DNA of 64,000 nucleotides from Cristatella mucedo (lineage: Eukaryota > Bryozoa > Phylactolaemata > Cristatellidae): the NCBI GenBank assembly GCA_009760855.2, contig WPIO01000078.1:1522501-1586500 (forward strand), given 5' to 3'. Within the stretch, counting starts at the first letter, position 1; every line of letters starts with the position of its first letter. Shown in pieces: positions 38,040 to 49,647 of the stretch. The notes beneath the pieces were generated by a model. The model was given only the letters and a program-made list of their open reading frames with translations, made no database searches and had not been told where the DNA came from. The position numbers and the translations under genes were made by a program.

Positions 38040-39350
38040 GTCTGAGTAAGTATAGCTATTAATGTCCTTAAATGTTCTTGAACTTAATATTGCGATTTCT
38101 TTAAAATTTGACATTTTAAATATTTGTTTAGATCCTTTTTAGAAACCATCTAATAACAAACCACGTGTCATGCATCTTTTGAGTCGTTTGGCATAATTTT
38201 ACAGTACGTGGTACTGAATCTGCCGATTGTGCAACATGACCGTGTTTGGTTGAAGACCTGTGAACAATTTGACCTTGAATCTTACAGATTATCAGAAGTT
38301 TAACAGGACAGCTATGGTTGTATCAAACGATTTCTTACGTTACCTTTGTTGCTAATGCCAATTTGCATCCCGATCGTTCCATTGGTCCTTGAGAAATATT
38401 AATAAAGTACGCCACCAGGTAAGCGAAGGTCCACAGCAGTGGGCCAAACTCCTGACCCCTATGGCTATTCCCTAACTTATGTAGCCCACGGAGATAGTCT
38501 TATTAAGCACGCGTTCTTGCAATTTGTTCGTAGCCATAGAGGTCTAGAAATACGTTAGCTTCCTACTACCCCTCACAGACCGATAGCGCTCTGGTGAGGA
38601 GAACTCAATTAAGCTGCACAAGGTAAAGTAAAAAAAACTCGAATGTTACACAGCAATCATGTTTTAATTCATCCTCCTTGTTTCACTGCATCCCTTTAAA
38701 GCATTCCCTAGAAAATGGATCGAGTAGCAGCCACGCCCATTTAGTTTTGTCCGTTCCTGAGAAACGGACTTCCCATTGCAGCGCAGCGAATCGAGTAGAC
38801 GGATCTAACCACCGGCTGAATGAAAACCATGCAATAATTTCTAGGTAATGCTACGGCGGAATGCCTTGAAATTTGGACATGTATATCTTAGCATTTACCT
38901 GCCTGTGCAATGCGTGAGTTTCTTCCTCGGCTGTGTGTAGCATATTTTTAGCGCCTCAAATGGATCGCAGTGATTCGTGAGATGCTGCTGATGTAGCGCA
39001 AACTTGAAGAATCAATGTGATTCGTATCAAAGTATTTTAATAGAGGTAAGTAATAATAACTGTGATACTAATAATATGTAAATGGCCTTTTATATTGTAC
39101 CCAATGGAAAAAATCTTTCTGGACGTTTCACGACTTTCTGAGAGAAGCTATAATCGCATGTTAATGACACCAAGGTGTCGCGGTAAGACTAGAATGCAAA
39201 AGTATCTGATAAGACAAGTATTTTCCGCTGGTTTTGAGGACGCCTGGCGTGTATCGTGCGATGAATCACGCACAGGTAATCATGCAGAGCACTTACGACC
39301 AAGCTGCCAACTTCAGCAGTGCCCAGGGAAAGCTGACCTGACCGCAACAG
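38040..39350. other. AT-rich intergenic stretch, nothing recognised
   Basis: It has no ORF with protein-like composition and no repeat that I could assign. Confidence 0.35.
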
Positions 39351-41247
39351 ATGTGTCTTTAGCTGGGAATCAAATTGTGCAGATCAAATGCAGGCGGCGA
39401 CAGAAACCGCCAGAGAGCGCCACGCTCTCAACGCATACGCGCACTGCAGGCCCGATCGCACGAGGAGATTCCGACTTTGTGCGAGTGACACCGAGACTCC
39501 GGAAGCCGCGGAGCGGGGGGGGGGCGGGCGCGAGAGAGCGCACTGGGCGAAGAGCGACGAGGTTGAGTGGACAGGTTCGCGAGCACGCAGAGCGACCTAA
39601 ATGCCGCAGGGAGAGAGAGAGAGAGAGAGAGACGCCGAGAATTCGATTCGACGCTCGGTACGGATCGCGCGAGGCTCAGGAGGAAGCAGCGCGGCGCCTG
39701 AGCCTCGCTGAGCTTTGCACAAGTTGCAGAAGACGTTTCTCACGGACGCTCGCCGCGGGAGCGCTGAATAAAGGGAATCACAGCGATCTAGACTCGCTGC
39801 CGCAAGCGCTTGAACCGAGCTCCCGCTTCCGCTTCCTGTCCGCCTGCTGCGAAGCTCCTCTTGCGTCGCCGCGCAGGCAATTCTTCCCCGGACGCCGTCC
39901 CCGAGGATGATGAAACCGCGCAGCAGAGCCTCCTCTCTGCGCCTCTGGCAGCGAAACTCGCTTCGGCAACGGCGCACTCGTGGCCACCGTCGACCGCGAC
40001 ACTTAATCGGTGAGCGAAGCGGACGGCTTGGACGCCGCGCGCGCTCGCCGCGAGCTGTTCGACGGCCATCCGCGTCCGCAGCCCGCCCTCGGTCGGCGCG
40101 ATTCACGCGCGGCCGACTTGGTCACGACCGTTCAATGGCCGGATTTCTCTTCCACCGTTGCTGACCCAGTTCTGCGAAGCGATCGATGAGCAAGACGAGG
40201 CGATCGATGAGCAAGGCTCAATATACGGAGCGCGCCGCCGCAGCTGCCGCTAGCGCCGGTGCAATGACCAGGCGCCGGCGCTCGTGGCGATGGCGATTGG
40301 GTCGCGCCGACCGGCTATCACCGCTATCTCGAGCGGCTGAACTCTTGGCGCAGGCGCCTTTCCCGCGAGCGGACGTCGTGCGTGCGCGCGCGCACGCGAT
40401 CCCAATAGAGCGATCTTGCACGCGGGACTAGAAGGATCTGAAGCGCTACACGACAGTGCGCTAGCGCTGGAGGAATGGAAGGTTCGCACGGCATGGTTCA
40501 CTCCAGTTCCCAGCACCAGAACCCGAATTAGGTCGATCGCGAGCCTCACTTTCGGCACGCCGCAGTGCACATTCGGCGCGCAGTATTACCGCGCCGCAGT
40601 GGAGCAGCCTGAGTCGCCCAGGCATTGCTGAAATCTGCGGATATCGGAAATGCAGTCACGACGCTGAGAAAAAAAGCTAAATCTTCGAGGGCACTCTCAC
40701 TCGCTCACTTTCTGCATCGGGAAAATGTTTCCCTCTAAAAACCAAATGGTACAGCGATAGCATTTATTATAATTAAGCATTGTAAAATGTGTACAGAGAG
40801 ATCTCAGCGTAAGCGCCTCACGCGAGCCGGACAGAGCCCGTCATCACCGCCGTCGACGTTTGTCCAGCAGTCGGATGCAAGCAGGATGCCGCGGCAACGC
40901 GCCGGGGCATCAGCGTCGTTGCACGCGCGTTTTTGGCTTACGCGACTTTGTAAACTTGCGCGCTCCAGCAAACTTTCGCGAAGTCGCTTGCGCGCACCAG
41001 CGACCCCTAGCGCCTTAGGTAAAGAGGAAGCTGCGGCAGGAAATGCGCGCCCGATTTAGGTCAGTCGGTCGGGTAAGACGGTCGCATTCCGAGAGCGCGC
41101 GCGCGGCGCCGTGAGGGCGGAGCGCCGCGTCGAGTCCGCCGCTTATTATCGATGCGCCGCTGTCGCACCTAGCGGCACGGCGGCGCACACGCCTGAAGCA
41201 GCCTCGGTTGATCCCCAGCGCGAGTCACCATGGCAACGCTGGGCATG

Positions 41248-41276
41248 GCATGCAAGGCCGCGCAGGCCTTGCATGC
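41248..41276. repeat. Perfect 12-bp inverted repeat, 5-nt loop
   Basis: Arms GCATGCAAGGCC (41248-41259) and GGCCTTGCATGC (41265-41276) surround GCGCA. It can form a stem-loop or cruciform. Confidence 0.9.
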
Positions 41277-41903
41277 AATAGTTCAAGTCCAGCGGTCGCT
41301 CGATCGAACCACAGGTGCGGATCCTAGCCAGAAACGGCGTCGGCTACAAACCTAATCTCCGATCACCGATCGTGGGTACTCATCCCGGGATTCGGCGTTG
41401 CGCCCACTCGCCGCCGCGGCACGAATCGCGGCGCAACGAGAGGCGCGCCGTGACTGCTGCAGTGTCTGCAAAAGGACGCACCTGGGGCGGGAACGGGTGC
41501 CGGCGACAGTTGTCTTGAAAACTCGAGTTGGGCCGACCACCGAGCGCGCCGGACACGGTCCGCCACTTGGCGGCCACCGGCGGATGACGCCGCGCCACCG
41601 CAAGGCTAGCGCTGCCGCGAGCGATCCGCCGCACTATTTCTCGGAAGGCCTGCAAACGCGAAGTGAGGAACGACGCGACGCGACCGACAGATGCGCCCAG
41701 CAAGTTGACTGAGGACGTTCGCGAAGCGATACTGCTGTGGCGGGCGGCGACCCAGCGGGAGGGAGGGCGCGACGCGCGGCGACACAGCAAGGGCGCGTAG
41801 CGATACAGCAAGGGCACGCCGCGAATGGCGCACATGGAGCAGTCGCACCCCCACCCCGCATGCGCGTCGTAGCGCGCGCTCGCGCGGCCGCGAAGAGGAG
41901 GAT

Positions 41904-41935
41904 CGAGCCCGACAGGCAAAGGCCTGTCGGGCTCG
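41904..41935. repeat. Perfect 14-bp inverted repeat, 4-nt loop
   Basis: Arms CGAGCCCGACAGGC (41904-41917) and GCCTGTCGGGCTCG (41922-41935) enclose AAAG. Pairing stops at both outer edges. Confidence 0.92.
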
Positions 41936-42055
41936 TTGTCGTCGTCGCAGCGTGAACAGCGACTAGCTTTTGTCGCTTACCGAGTCCGCCGATTCTTGAC
42001 TTACCCCGCGCGTCACCTGGTCGGCATGCGCAGCCTGCGCCGCATGGCGCAACAA

Positions 42056-42135
42056 AGGTAATAATAATAGAATAATGCATATGATTTCGCCATCAAAGAA
42101 CTTAATCTCTATCTGCGCACTTTACATACGCTGCA
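42056..42135 (-). mobile_element. LINE-B-related 3' terminal fragment
   Basis: It has TAATAATAATAGAATAATGC, CCATCAAAGAAC, TTAATCTCTATCTGCGCAC and TTTACATACGCTGCAAAG in the family B order, diverged. A GA repeat follows. Confidence 0.6.
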
Positions 42136-42149
42136 AAGAGAGAGAGAGA

Positions 42150-42300
42150 GATAAGCTGATTTAGCAGTCTCATTTATATAGCGGCAAAAGAGCTTTAACG
42201 GCTACCGCCGCCGCTTGCAGTGGGCGCAATAAAGGATCGCCCACTGCAGGACTCAAACCCACGACCTTGGTCGTAAAGAGCGAGCACCTTGCTCCTGGAG
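42150..42300 (-). mobile_element. SINE S2 copy
   Basis: It is reverse S2: AAGCTGATTTAGCAGTCTCAT, TATAGCGGCAAAAGAGC, CAGTGGGCGCAATAAAGG, ACTCAAACCCACGACC (box B on the minus strand) and GAGCACCTTGC. It carries the same features as the copy at 19221-19392. Confidence 0.8.
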
Positions 42301-43737
42301 CCTTCGTGTCTTCGCGGCCGGCATAAGCGTGCGTCCTCATCGCCGGCGCGGCGAGCTTGTGCCGTCTGCTATGGTCTTTGCAGTGGGGGGGGTGGGGGGA
42401 GGGTCATCCGCCCTCACCGCGGAGGCAGCAACGGAGCGCGCAGCGGGTCGGACCGAGGCAACGCCGCTTAGAGCGCGAGCGCCGAGCGTTTTTCGCAATG
42501 GCACGCACGGCGCAGTCGGTTCGCAGCGCCAGCAGCGGCGGTGCAGGGGTCGACGCGACTTGCAATCGCCGCCGCTGCCGTGCATCGCCGTCAGCGGCGG
42601 CGGAAGGATCGTTCGCGGCGCGCCGCGTGGCGGTCGACGGCGCGCTCCGACGCCGGAAGCTGTCTCGCGCGAACTCTAGCGACGTTCGCAGAGGTTCGCG
42701 TCGGCTCGTCTGACGTTCGCGAGCCTGAGAGATTAGCCGCGGTCGGCGCACGCTCACCTTTGCCCGCGAGCGGGCGACCGGGCGGCGCCGCGAGTTACAA
42801 TGCTCGCGCGCGCGCGCGCGCGCTCAGACGCTCCGAGGACCCGACGTCGCCCGGGTCGCTTCGGTAACTCGCGCGACGCGCAGCCGTGGCGGCGCGCGGC
42901 AGAGGCGCCGCCGCCGCGTATCCGCGATGAGCCTCAGCGCGTTCGGCGCGGAGCGGTGCACGGCTGCTGAGAGTCTCGTCGGTTTCCGCGATGCCTCGGG
43001 ATTCTGTTGGAGCAATTAAACTGCTGCCACGGTGGCCTTTGCGGCGAGCGCCGCGGCAGCAGGAAGAAGTGCTCCGCCGGCGTCGGAATCCGCCGACGAT
43101 TCGGAGACGCAGCAGGGCGCGAAGCGGCGAGCGGCGCGCATGACGCGATGCGCCGCCGTCGATTGAATGTCGCAGCTGTCCGCGAAGTTTTCTTCGCCTC
43201 GTGAGCGCGGCAGGCGAGGGCGACCGAAGAGCGAGCTCACACCCCGACCCAACCGCCCCGCGGCCCCGCCCCCGCCAATGCGAGGTAGTCTCTCTCTCTC
43301 TCTCTCCTCCCTAATGCTGCCCGCATGTTGAGCAGAGAGAAATAATTGGCGCCCGTCGTCGGATCTGTTTACGTCGCCGCATTTCGCAGAAGTTGCGCTC
43401 GTGGGCGCCGGTGGGAGCTGCTTAACGGCTTGCGGCCAGTCTGCCGCCACCGCCTGGGTTGCTCAACGCCGGCTCGCCGGCTGCCGCGCAGCCACGAGCG
43501 CGCACGACGATCGCAAAGCGCGAGGAATTTCGAATGCAAGCCACGACGCGCGTGCCCAGAGCTTTGAGTGGAAGCATCCAAGTTTCGGCTTCTCGAAAGC
43601 TGAGCAAAGCGCTGCCGCTTCGTAGCTCGTACGCTCGTAGCGCGCCGCGCAGCGGATGCGCGCCCTCCACGCATTCGCTGCGACACGCGCGAGCCGACTG
43701 AGCCGACTGAGAGCGGCAGGAATGAGCAAGCAGTCAC

Positions 43738-43855
43738 GATAATAATAAAAATAATAATAGTGATAGGAAATTTGTACAGCGCACTTCCTGGAACTAGATT
43801 TTTCTCTAGGTACTTTCCGTACGTAGCAATGGAAGTATGTCAAGCAGTGGCTGGC
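43738..43855 (-). mobile_element. LINE 3'-end fragment, possibly another B-like family
   Basis: It has an ATAATAATAAAAATAATAAT tail, then TTTGTACAGCGCACTTCC, AACTAGATTTTTCTCTAGG and ACTTTCCGTACG. The tail, GCGC and paired-hairpin layout is that of a LINE terminus, but the sequence differs from family B. Confidence 0.45.
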
Positions 43856-44106
43856 GCAATGGCGGCCGGATGTGCGCACGGTCAAGACTGCGCTGGCAGC
43901 GATTGGCAGACTAGAAATCCGCGCGATCTGTCCTCGAAGTTACCATGCGACGATTAGCGCCTCAATCCCGGGCACTGTCTGTTGTCTCTTAGCGACACGT
44001 CAAAAAGAATCAATTAAGTTGGTTTCACTTGCCATGATAGCCCTAGCGGCAGAGTCATATATTTCGCGTTTTTAAATTCCATGCGAGCGGCCAGCGTCAG
44101 CGCGAC

Positions 44107-45316
44107 AATAATAATAATAATGTACTTGATAAAGCGCCCTCGGAGAACTTAATCTCTTTCTAGGCTCTTTACATTTGCTGCAATGGGAAATGCAATTAAA
44201 TGGTAAGTAAAATCATGCCTGAAAAACAAACAAAATGAATAACATGGTTAGGGGTGACATGCACAGGGTCAGCATGCAAATGTGGTTAGTGGCAGCATGC
44301 ACAGTGTCAGCACGCATAAGCACATCAATGACGAATCACAGGGACCCACTAAATGCTGTCCTAAATAGGTGTGTTTTTAAGTTCTTTTTAAATGTGGTCA
44401 GGTCAGGGGATGTTCTGACGCAGGTCGGGAGGGAGTTCCAGGCTTTGGGAGCATACGAACTAAATGCACGGTCTCCAAAGGATTTGAGGTTTGTACGAGG
44501 TATTTGTAGACTTTTGGATTCCGAAAAGCGGGTGTTACGATGCTTGGCCTGCTGGGGTAGTATATCTGAGAGATAGGTTGGAGCCATAGAATGAAGGGAC
44601 CTAAAAGTGAGCGACAAAACCTTGACGTCAATCCGTTGCTTGACTGGTTGCCAGTGCAGGTCGGCGAGAAGTGGAGTAATGTGGCAACTGCGACGCTCAC
44701 AACAGACAAGCCTAGCTGCCGAGTTTTGCACCAGCTGCAATCGCCTGATCGCACATGCTGGTAGGCCAGTAAGCAGTGAGTTGCAGAAGTCGAGACGAGA
44801 TGTCACGAATGCATGGACCAACTTAGATGTGGTATCCTTATCTAAACAAGCCCGAATTTTAGCAATGTTATGAAGCTGAAAATAGGCAGATTTGACCGTG
44901 GAGCTGATATGGTCGTCTAATGAGAGGTCGCTTTGGAATATGACACCTAGATTTCGAGCTGATTCAAAAGGAGATATGCTGGCAGAGCCAATTTTGAGCG
45001 TCAGCCTTTTCAATTTCTGAATCACACTCGGTTTGCCCATGACTAGCAAGTTAGTTTTATCATCGTTTAGTTTTAGAAAATTTGCTGCCATCCATGTGCG
45101 GATGTCATCAATGCATGCAGCAAGTGAGTTGAGAGAATTTGAGGTGCTCGAAGGCTGGGAGGGATCAAAGCAAAGGTACAACTGAGTGTCATCCACATAG
45201 AAGTGAAAGCTTAGATTGTGCTTGGCAATCACATCAGCAAGAGAGAGAGAGTATAAACCGTGAAAAGAACCGGACCTAGCACGGATCCCTGAGGTACTCC
45301 ATATTTCAGAGCAATG
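44107..45316 (-). mobile_element. LINE family B (CR1/L2-like), longest copy
   Basis: On the minus strand this carries a 328-codon frame (45322-44336). It has RT motif C as FYVDDTQLYLCF, LKLNDDKTNLLVMGK, SARNLGVIFQSDLSLDDHI, SRLDFCNSLLTGLP, the NSAARLVC block, HWQPVKQRIDVKVL and KAWNSLPTCVR. It ends FKKNLKTHLFRTAF, the usual C-terminus of L2/CR1-type polymerases. Motif B (a GVPQGS-type block) is present just upstream in another frame, so there is a frameshift in the CT run near 45240. A 3' UTR, the hairpin terminus and an (ATT)n tail (+ strand AAT, 44107-44120) follow. The copy is 5'-truncated at about 45316 and sits in GC-rich surroundings. Confidence 0.88.
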
Positions 45317-45319
45317 GCG

Positions 45320-47230
45320 CATACAACTAGCAGCGTCGACGCTTCCAAAGAGGCGCTACCTTCACGCTTTCCATCGCGTTCGCATTCATATCGCGCTGTT
45401 CGCGCTCAGGTCGGCACTTTCGGCTGTTACTTACAAACGTCGCGAGCGGCTTCCAAGTTTGAAAAGAACTAGGCCGCAAACGCAGCGCTGACGGTGACGC
45501 GCAACGGTGCTGGTCTCAGCCGACGCGAGACCAATACATGCGACGCCCAAACCTTGTATCTCGGCTCATGAATTTTAGGTGCCCCAACAAGGCCTGCAGG
45601 TAGCAGCCGACAGTAGCGGACGGAACACGGCAGCGACGACGAGCCCCCTACCTTAGCAAAACAAGTCAAATCCACAGCCGCGTGGTTAAGTCTATCTATA
45701 GAGAGTGGAGATGGCTGCGCACGTTCAGAAGCGGCCGTGACGTACATTAACGTGGCCTAGAACTCAAAGCAACTCAGATGCCTTGGCCAAGTTCGGAAAC
45801 ACAATCTGCTGCATACGGCTTTTTTATGCGGCATCGGCTTTCATGCGGCCTTGGCCAAAGATTACCGCACTATATCGGTTCCTAGAAGCTATAATTCAGG
45901 AGCCGCGAACAGTGAATGTCAGTCGTTATGCGTCTCGGTTTTAGCTTTTTGCTGCCCTTTAACCCCGTCAGCGAAGCGGCAGCAGCTGTGCACGCCACTG
46001 CGCGGGCACCGTGCGTGCAGGCCTCACTGCGAACCTAAGAGAGGAGTACGACTAAAGAAGTGCCTTCGCTATGCGCTTCTTTCTCTTCAAATTTACGTTT
46101 AAGCCGCGTCGCTGTGTGCACGCTCGGCTCGCGTGCTGACGCGCGATCGCTTCCTCCGGTCAGAGTTAAAGGCGTTCCGAGGCGTTCCGTCGGCGCGCGC
46201 ACGAGCCGTCCCTGTCGACAATTCTGCGGCGGCTGCCGCTGTGACGGCTCCGAACAGCCGAGCACCGAGGAGCCGCCACCGCAAACTGCGGCGCCGCCGA
46301 ATTGTTAACGTCGAGAATGAATTCGGCGTGCTCGCGACCGCAGACCGGCCCGGCTATCGCCCGCGGCTTACGACTCGTGGCGCTTGCACACGAAAGCAGA
46401 CGCAGGTGAACACGCACGCCGCCGCCACCTCGGCGGCGGCGGGCGTGCGTCGTCAATATTGAAGTGCGGTGAATAAATTACGCCGTGCTGTCGTCGCCTT
46501 AATCCCGGAGAGAGTCGTCTATCGATTGGGAGGCTGCTAGCGCGAGCGGCGACGCGTCACTGAGCGCGACGGACGCAGCTGCGCGCCGGCGCCTATCGGG
46601 TCGCACTCATCCAGCCACGGCCGCGCGGTCGCGTCTGCACGCCGTCGCCGCCGCCGCCGCCAGCGCGCTGACGACGGAGCGTTGGCCGAGCACGAAGGCT
46701 GCGGCTGCGGCCGGCGACGCGTCGCCGAAGTCACGATGCCAATTGACGACGGGCACAGAAAAAGTTGCCGCGGCTCGGTGAGCGCACGCGCGAGGCCGTG
46801 TGCTATCGCCGCTGCCGCCGCTGCCGCCGCTGCCGCCGCTGCTGCCGCCGCCACCGCCATTCCCTGGCGCTCGCACGACGGGCGAGTCGCCGCCCGGACG
46901 CAGCCGATCGAGCGTCGCGTCGCGTCCGAGGCCGCGGTGACTTTTCCCGGCTCGCTTTGACTTCGCTGCGGGGTAGAATATCGCGAGATGGCGCTGCTGC
47001 TCCGCTATTCCGGAGCTCACCGCTCTGGTGCTGTGCGCTCATTTCGCCGAGGCCTGAGAGCGCGTGCGCGCGCGCCGGCGCTAGGAATGGGCGTGGGCAG
47101 CCGACCGTATGCTGCGGTCAGACGAGCGCGTCGACGGCACCGGAGCGCCGCGCCCGTAATTAGCGACTTGCACGCGCGCGCGGAGCGGCTGTAAGTGACC
47201 GGACATGTGATAGCAGCAAAAATCGTCAAC
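45320..47230. other. GC-rich stretch without a supported gene
   Basis: GCC/GCT-type trinucleotide repeats occur at 46806-46860. ORFs on all frames are compositional (Arg/Ala-rich). Confidence 0.45.
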
Positions 47231-47237
47231 ATATTTA

Positions 47238-47717
47238 CCGCATTTTGCCGCGTATAAGCCTCGCTTTTCCCAAAATTTGAGTTCAGATAATGGAGAGGGG
47301 GCTTATGCATGCATGGGTGGTCACTTATTTTTCTTTTAATGTTGCTCTAAATAACGTACCTACTTTGGATGCATTTCCAATACGCGAATGCATTTTAATG
47401 CATTTGTGACATTCCAAATGCAAGGGCCGGAACGGATGGTGACGCAGTCTACGAAAAGAATGGCGACGACAAGGATGATAACAATGATGATAACGGAGTT
47501 TCCACCAAATTTCAAGCCTGCGATATGAATGAGGTAGATCGAGAGGGTATCGCCACCATTCCGGATGCAGATGATAGTGAAAGTGACACGAGTGAATATT
47601 ATGAGTCTTGATATTGTTCAGTTCATTCAGTTATTGAATATAATTTTTTTTCTCCAAAATTGGTTCACAATTTGGGGGCTTATACGTTGGAGGGGGCTTA
47701 TTCGCGGTAAAATACGG
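47238..47717 (+). mobile_element. Internally deleted DNA transposon with TA target duplication
   Basis: The ends are imperfect terminal inverted repeats: CCGCATTTTGCCGCGTATAAG at the left against the reverse of CGCGGTAAAATACGG at the right, with GGCTTATTCGCGG next to it. Both are flanked by TA (47236-47237 and 47718-47719). An open stretch ending at the TGA at 47609-47611 codes for a strongly acidic C-terminus (GDDKDDNNDD and SESDTSEYYES), as seen at the C-terminus of pogo/Tigger-like transposases. The whole element is only 480 bp, so most of the transposase is gone. Superfamily assignment (Tc1/mariner-pogo type) is an inference from the TA duplication and acidic tail. Confidence 0.7.
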
Positions 47718-48102
47718 TAATTTTGAAGGTGACGCCCATGAGTTTGTTCGTAAGACCGGTACTGTATCGTCAATCCGTAATATTTATAGCACTACTACGA
47801 CGGCACGGCTACGATGAGTTGGTCATATCTGTCTAAAACGGGATAGTTGTATAATTTGCATATGTAGTCGCAAGATGCACTCTTAATTGTTGAAATTTAA
47901 CAGTAATCTATGCATTGAGTTATTAAATTTCGCTGATCAGTCTTTTGATTAGCGCGTTGTTTAACTGTAAGTTTAAACGCTGTGGCGATGATCTCTTCGC
48001 GAAACGGATAGAAATGAAAAGCCTGACCTTGAAAGTCAGTCGGCGACGGTCGGCCGATCGGTGAATCATCATTACGGCCGAGCCTTTGCGCAGCTATGCA
48101 GT

Positions 48103-48172
48103 TACAAGGTTCACTGATTTGACAGCCTCATTTGTATAGCGGCAGGAGAGCCATAACGGCTATCGCCGCAAA
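48103..48172 (-). mobile_element. SINE S2 tail fragment
   Basis: It has CACTGATTTGACAGCCTCAT, TTGTATAGCGGCAGGAGAGC and CATAACGGCTATCGCCGC, equal to the terminal part of S2. The tRNA head is missing. Confidence 0.65.
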
Positions 48173-48825
48173 AAGCGTGCGAGGGGATTTCGCAATCGGC
48201 CGGTTAACGGCTGGCGCCGCACCGCGAGGGGCCGCGCACGCCGTCGCGGTCGCCCAGGTCGCCCTCGCTTCGTCATTGGGAACCACCGCCCTACGTTCCG
48301 AGGTCACGGCGGTCGCCCCTGAGGTCAGCCTCGCGAGCCGCACGTGCGTTCGTGGCTCGCAGTGAGGGCGTGGCGGGCCACGGCGGCGGCTCTGCGGCCG
48401 TTCGGCTAGACAGTCGCGCCGGCTTCCGCCCGACGCGGTAACGCGTAGCGAAACAGTTTCCCGGCACCGGCCGCTGGCGGCGGCGGCGAACGAAAAGCCG
48501 CCGCCGCCGCCGCCAGCGCTTCCTGCGCGCACTATCTTAGCCGCAGCCGCTGGTCGTGCTGGTCGAGCGAGCGCTGCCCCGCGCCGCCGCCGCACTCGTG
48601 TCAGCGCGAGCGAGCGCGCGGGAGGGGGCGGGCGGGCGGTTATCTTGCGGTCGCGGTCGCGACTGCGGCTACTGCGGGTTCGCGCATATTTTTAGACTGC
48701 TCTTAGACCCATCCGTCTTCCCCCACCCCTTTCCCAATCGGATCCTTCTTCCGGGCTGGAGCCGCCGGCGTCCGCCGATGACGAGAAGTCTAGTAACAGC
48801 CCCTCACCTCCCTTCGATGCATCAG

Positions 48826-48898
48826 CGGCGGCAGCGGCGGCTGCGGCGGCGGCGGCGGCGGCGGCGGCGGCTGCGGCGGCGGTGGCGGCGGGCGCGCC
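48826..48898 (+). repeat. (CGG)n-rich trinucleotide repeat
   Basis: It is GCGGCGG with scattered CAG/CTG variants. It lies about 750 bp upstream of the LRRN-like start and could be part of its 5' UTR or promoter. Confidence 0.85.
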
Positions 48899-48899
48899 C

Positions 48900-49647
48900 A
48901 CGGCTGGTTGGTTGGTTGCTACGTGTTAATGACATTCGACTGCGCATGCGAGCGCAGCCCCTTGAAATGATAATTCGCTGGCGCCGCAGTCGCCGCTGAC
49001 TCGAAGCAGGCGGCCGTAGCGTCGACGCACTCGCCCGCCAGGTCGCTGGCTGCATTCGTCGCGGGAGGGTATAGTTCGCCAACCGTACCGCCGCCTTGTC
49101 GATCCGTCACGTCGCGACGCCGATCCGCGCCAGCTGCGCCGCCGCGCTCATCCGGCGAAGAGGACGTGAGCCCGAGACCCGGCGTCCGCGTGAGGCGCGC
49201 GCCGCCGTCGACGGCGGCGGCGTCCCGACTCAGCGGCAGAGACAGTAATCGCGAGACAAGAGACGGAGGCAGAGACGACAGAGCCGGCCGAGAGACAGCA
49301 GCCGTTCGGTGCTCTTCATCGCAACGGGCTGGGCTGCGCCGCTAATCGGCGACTGTCGAATCGGTCAGTAAGCGCGTCACAGCCGCCGGCGCGCGCGCGT
49401 CCCCGCTTGCGTTTCGCCCGCACGCGCGACTCGCGAGCTCGCTCGCGCTTTCCCGAATTGGCAAAAGATTCGGTGCGCCGGCGAACTTCCAACTCCCCTC
49501 CCCGTCTCGCCCGTACTGGGGGTGGGACGGACGACGGCGGTAGCGCACTTGGCCGTCGGCAGCGTGGCGGGTGGCGGCCTGTGCCGAGTTCGAGCGGCGA
49601 GCCGAATGTCAGTCGCTGCGTCGTTTCAGTACCGCAGCGAGGTGGGA
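48900..49647 (+). promoter_or_regulatory. Putative promoter/5' UTR region of the LRRN-like gene
   Basis: This is a CpG-dense stretch directly upstream of the LRRN-like ORF, with no TATA box noticed. The frame of the LRRN-like ORF stays open upstream to about 49522, and an in-frame ATG at 49606 has a weaker context (C at -3) than the ATG at 49648 (G at -3). The transcription start cannot be placed from sequence alone. Confidence 0.35.

Noticed and set aside
39062-39910. 282-codon + strand ORF at the start of the GC-rich compartment
   Set aside because: It is Arg/Ser/Ala-rich and includes a GA microsatellite; no conserved motif, and competing frames exist.
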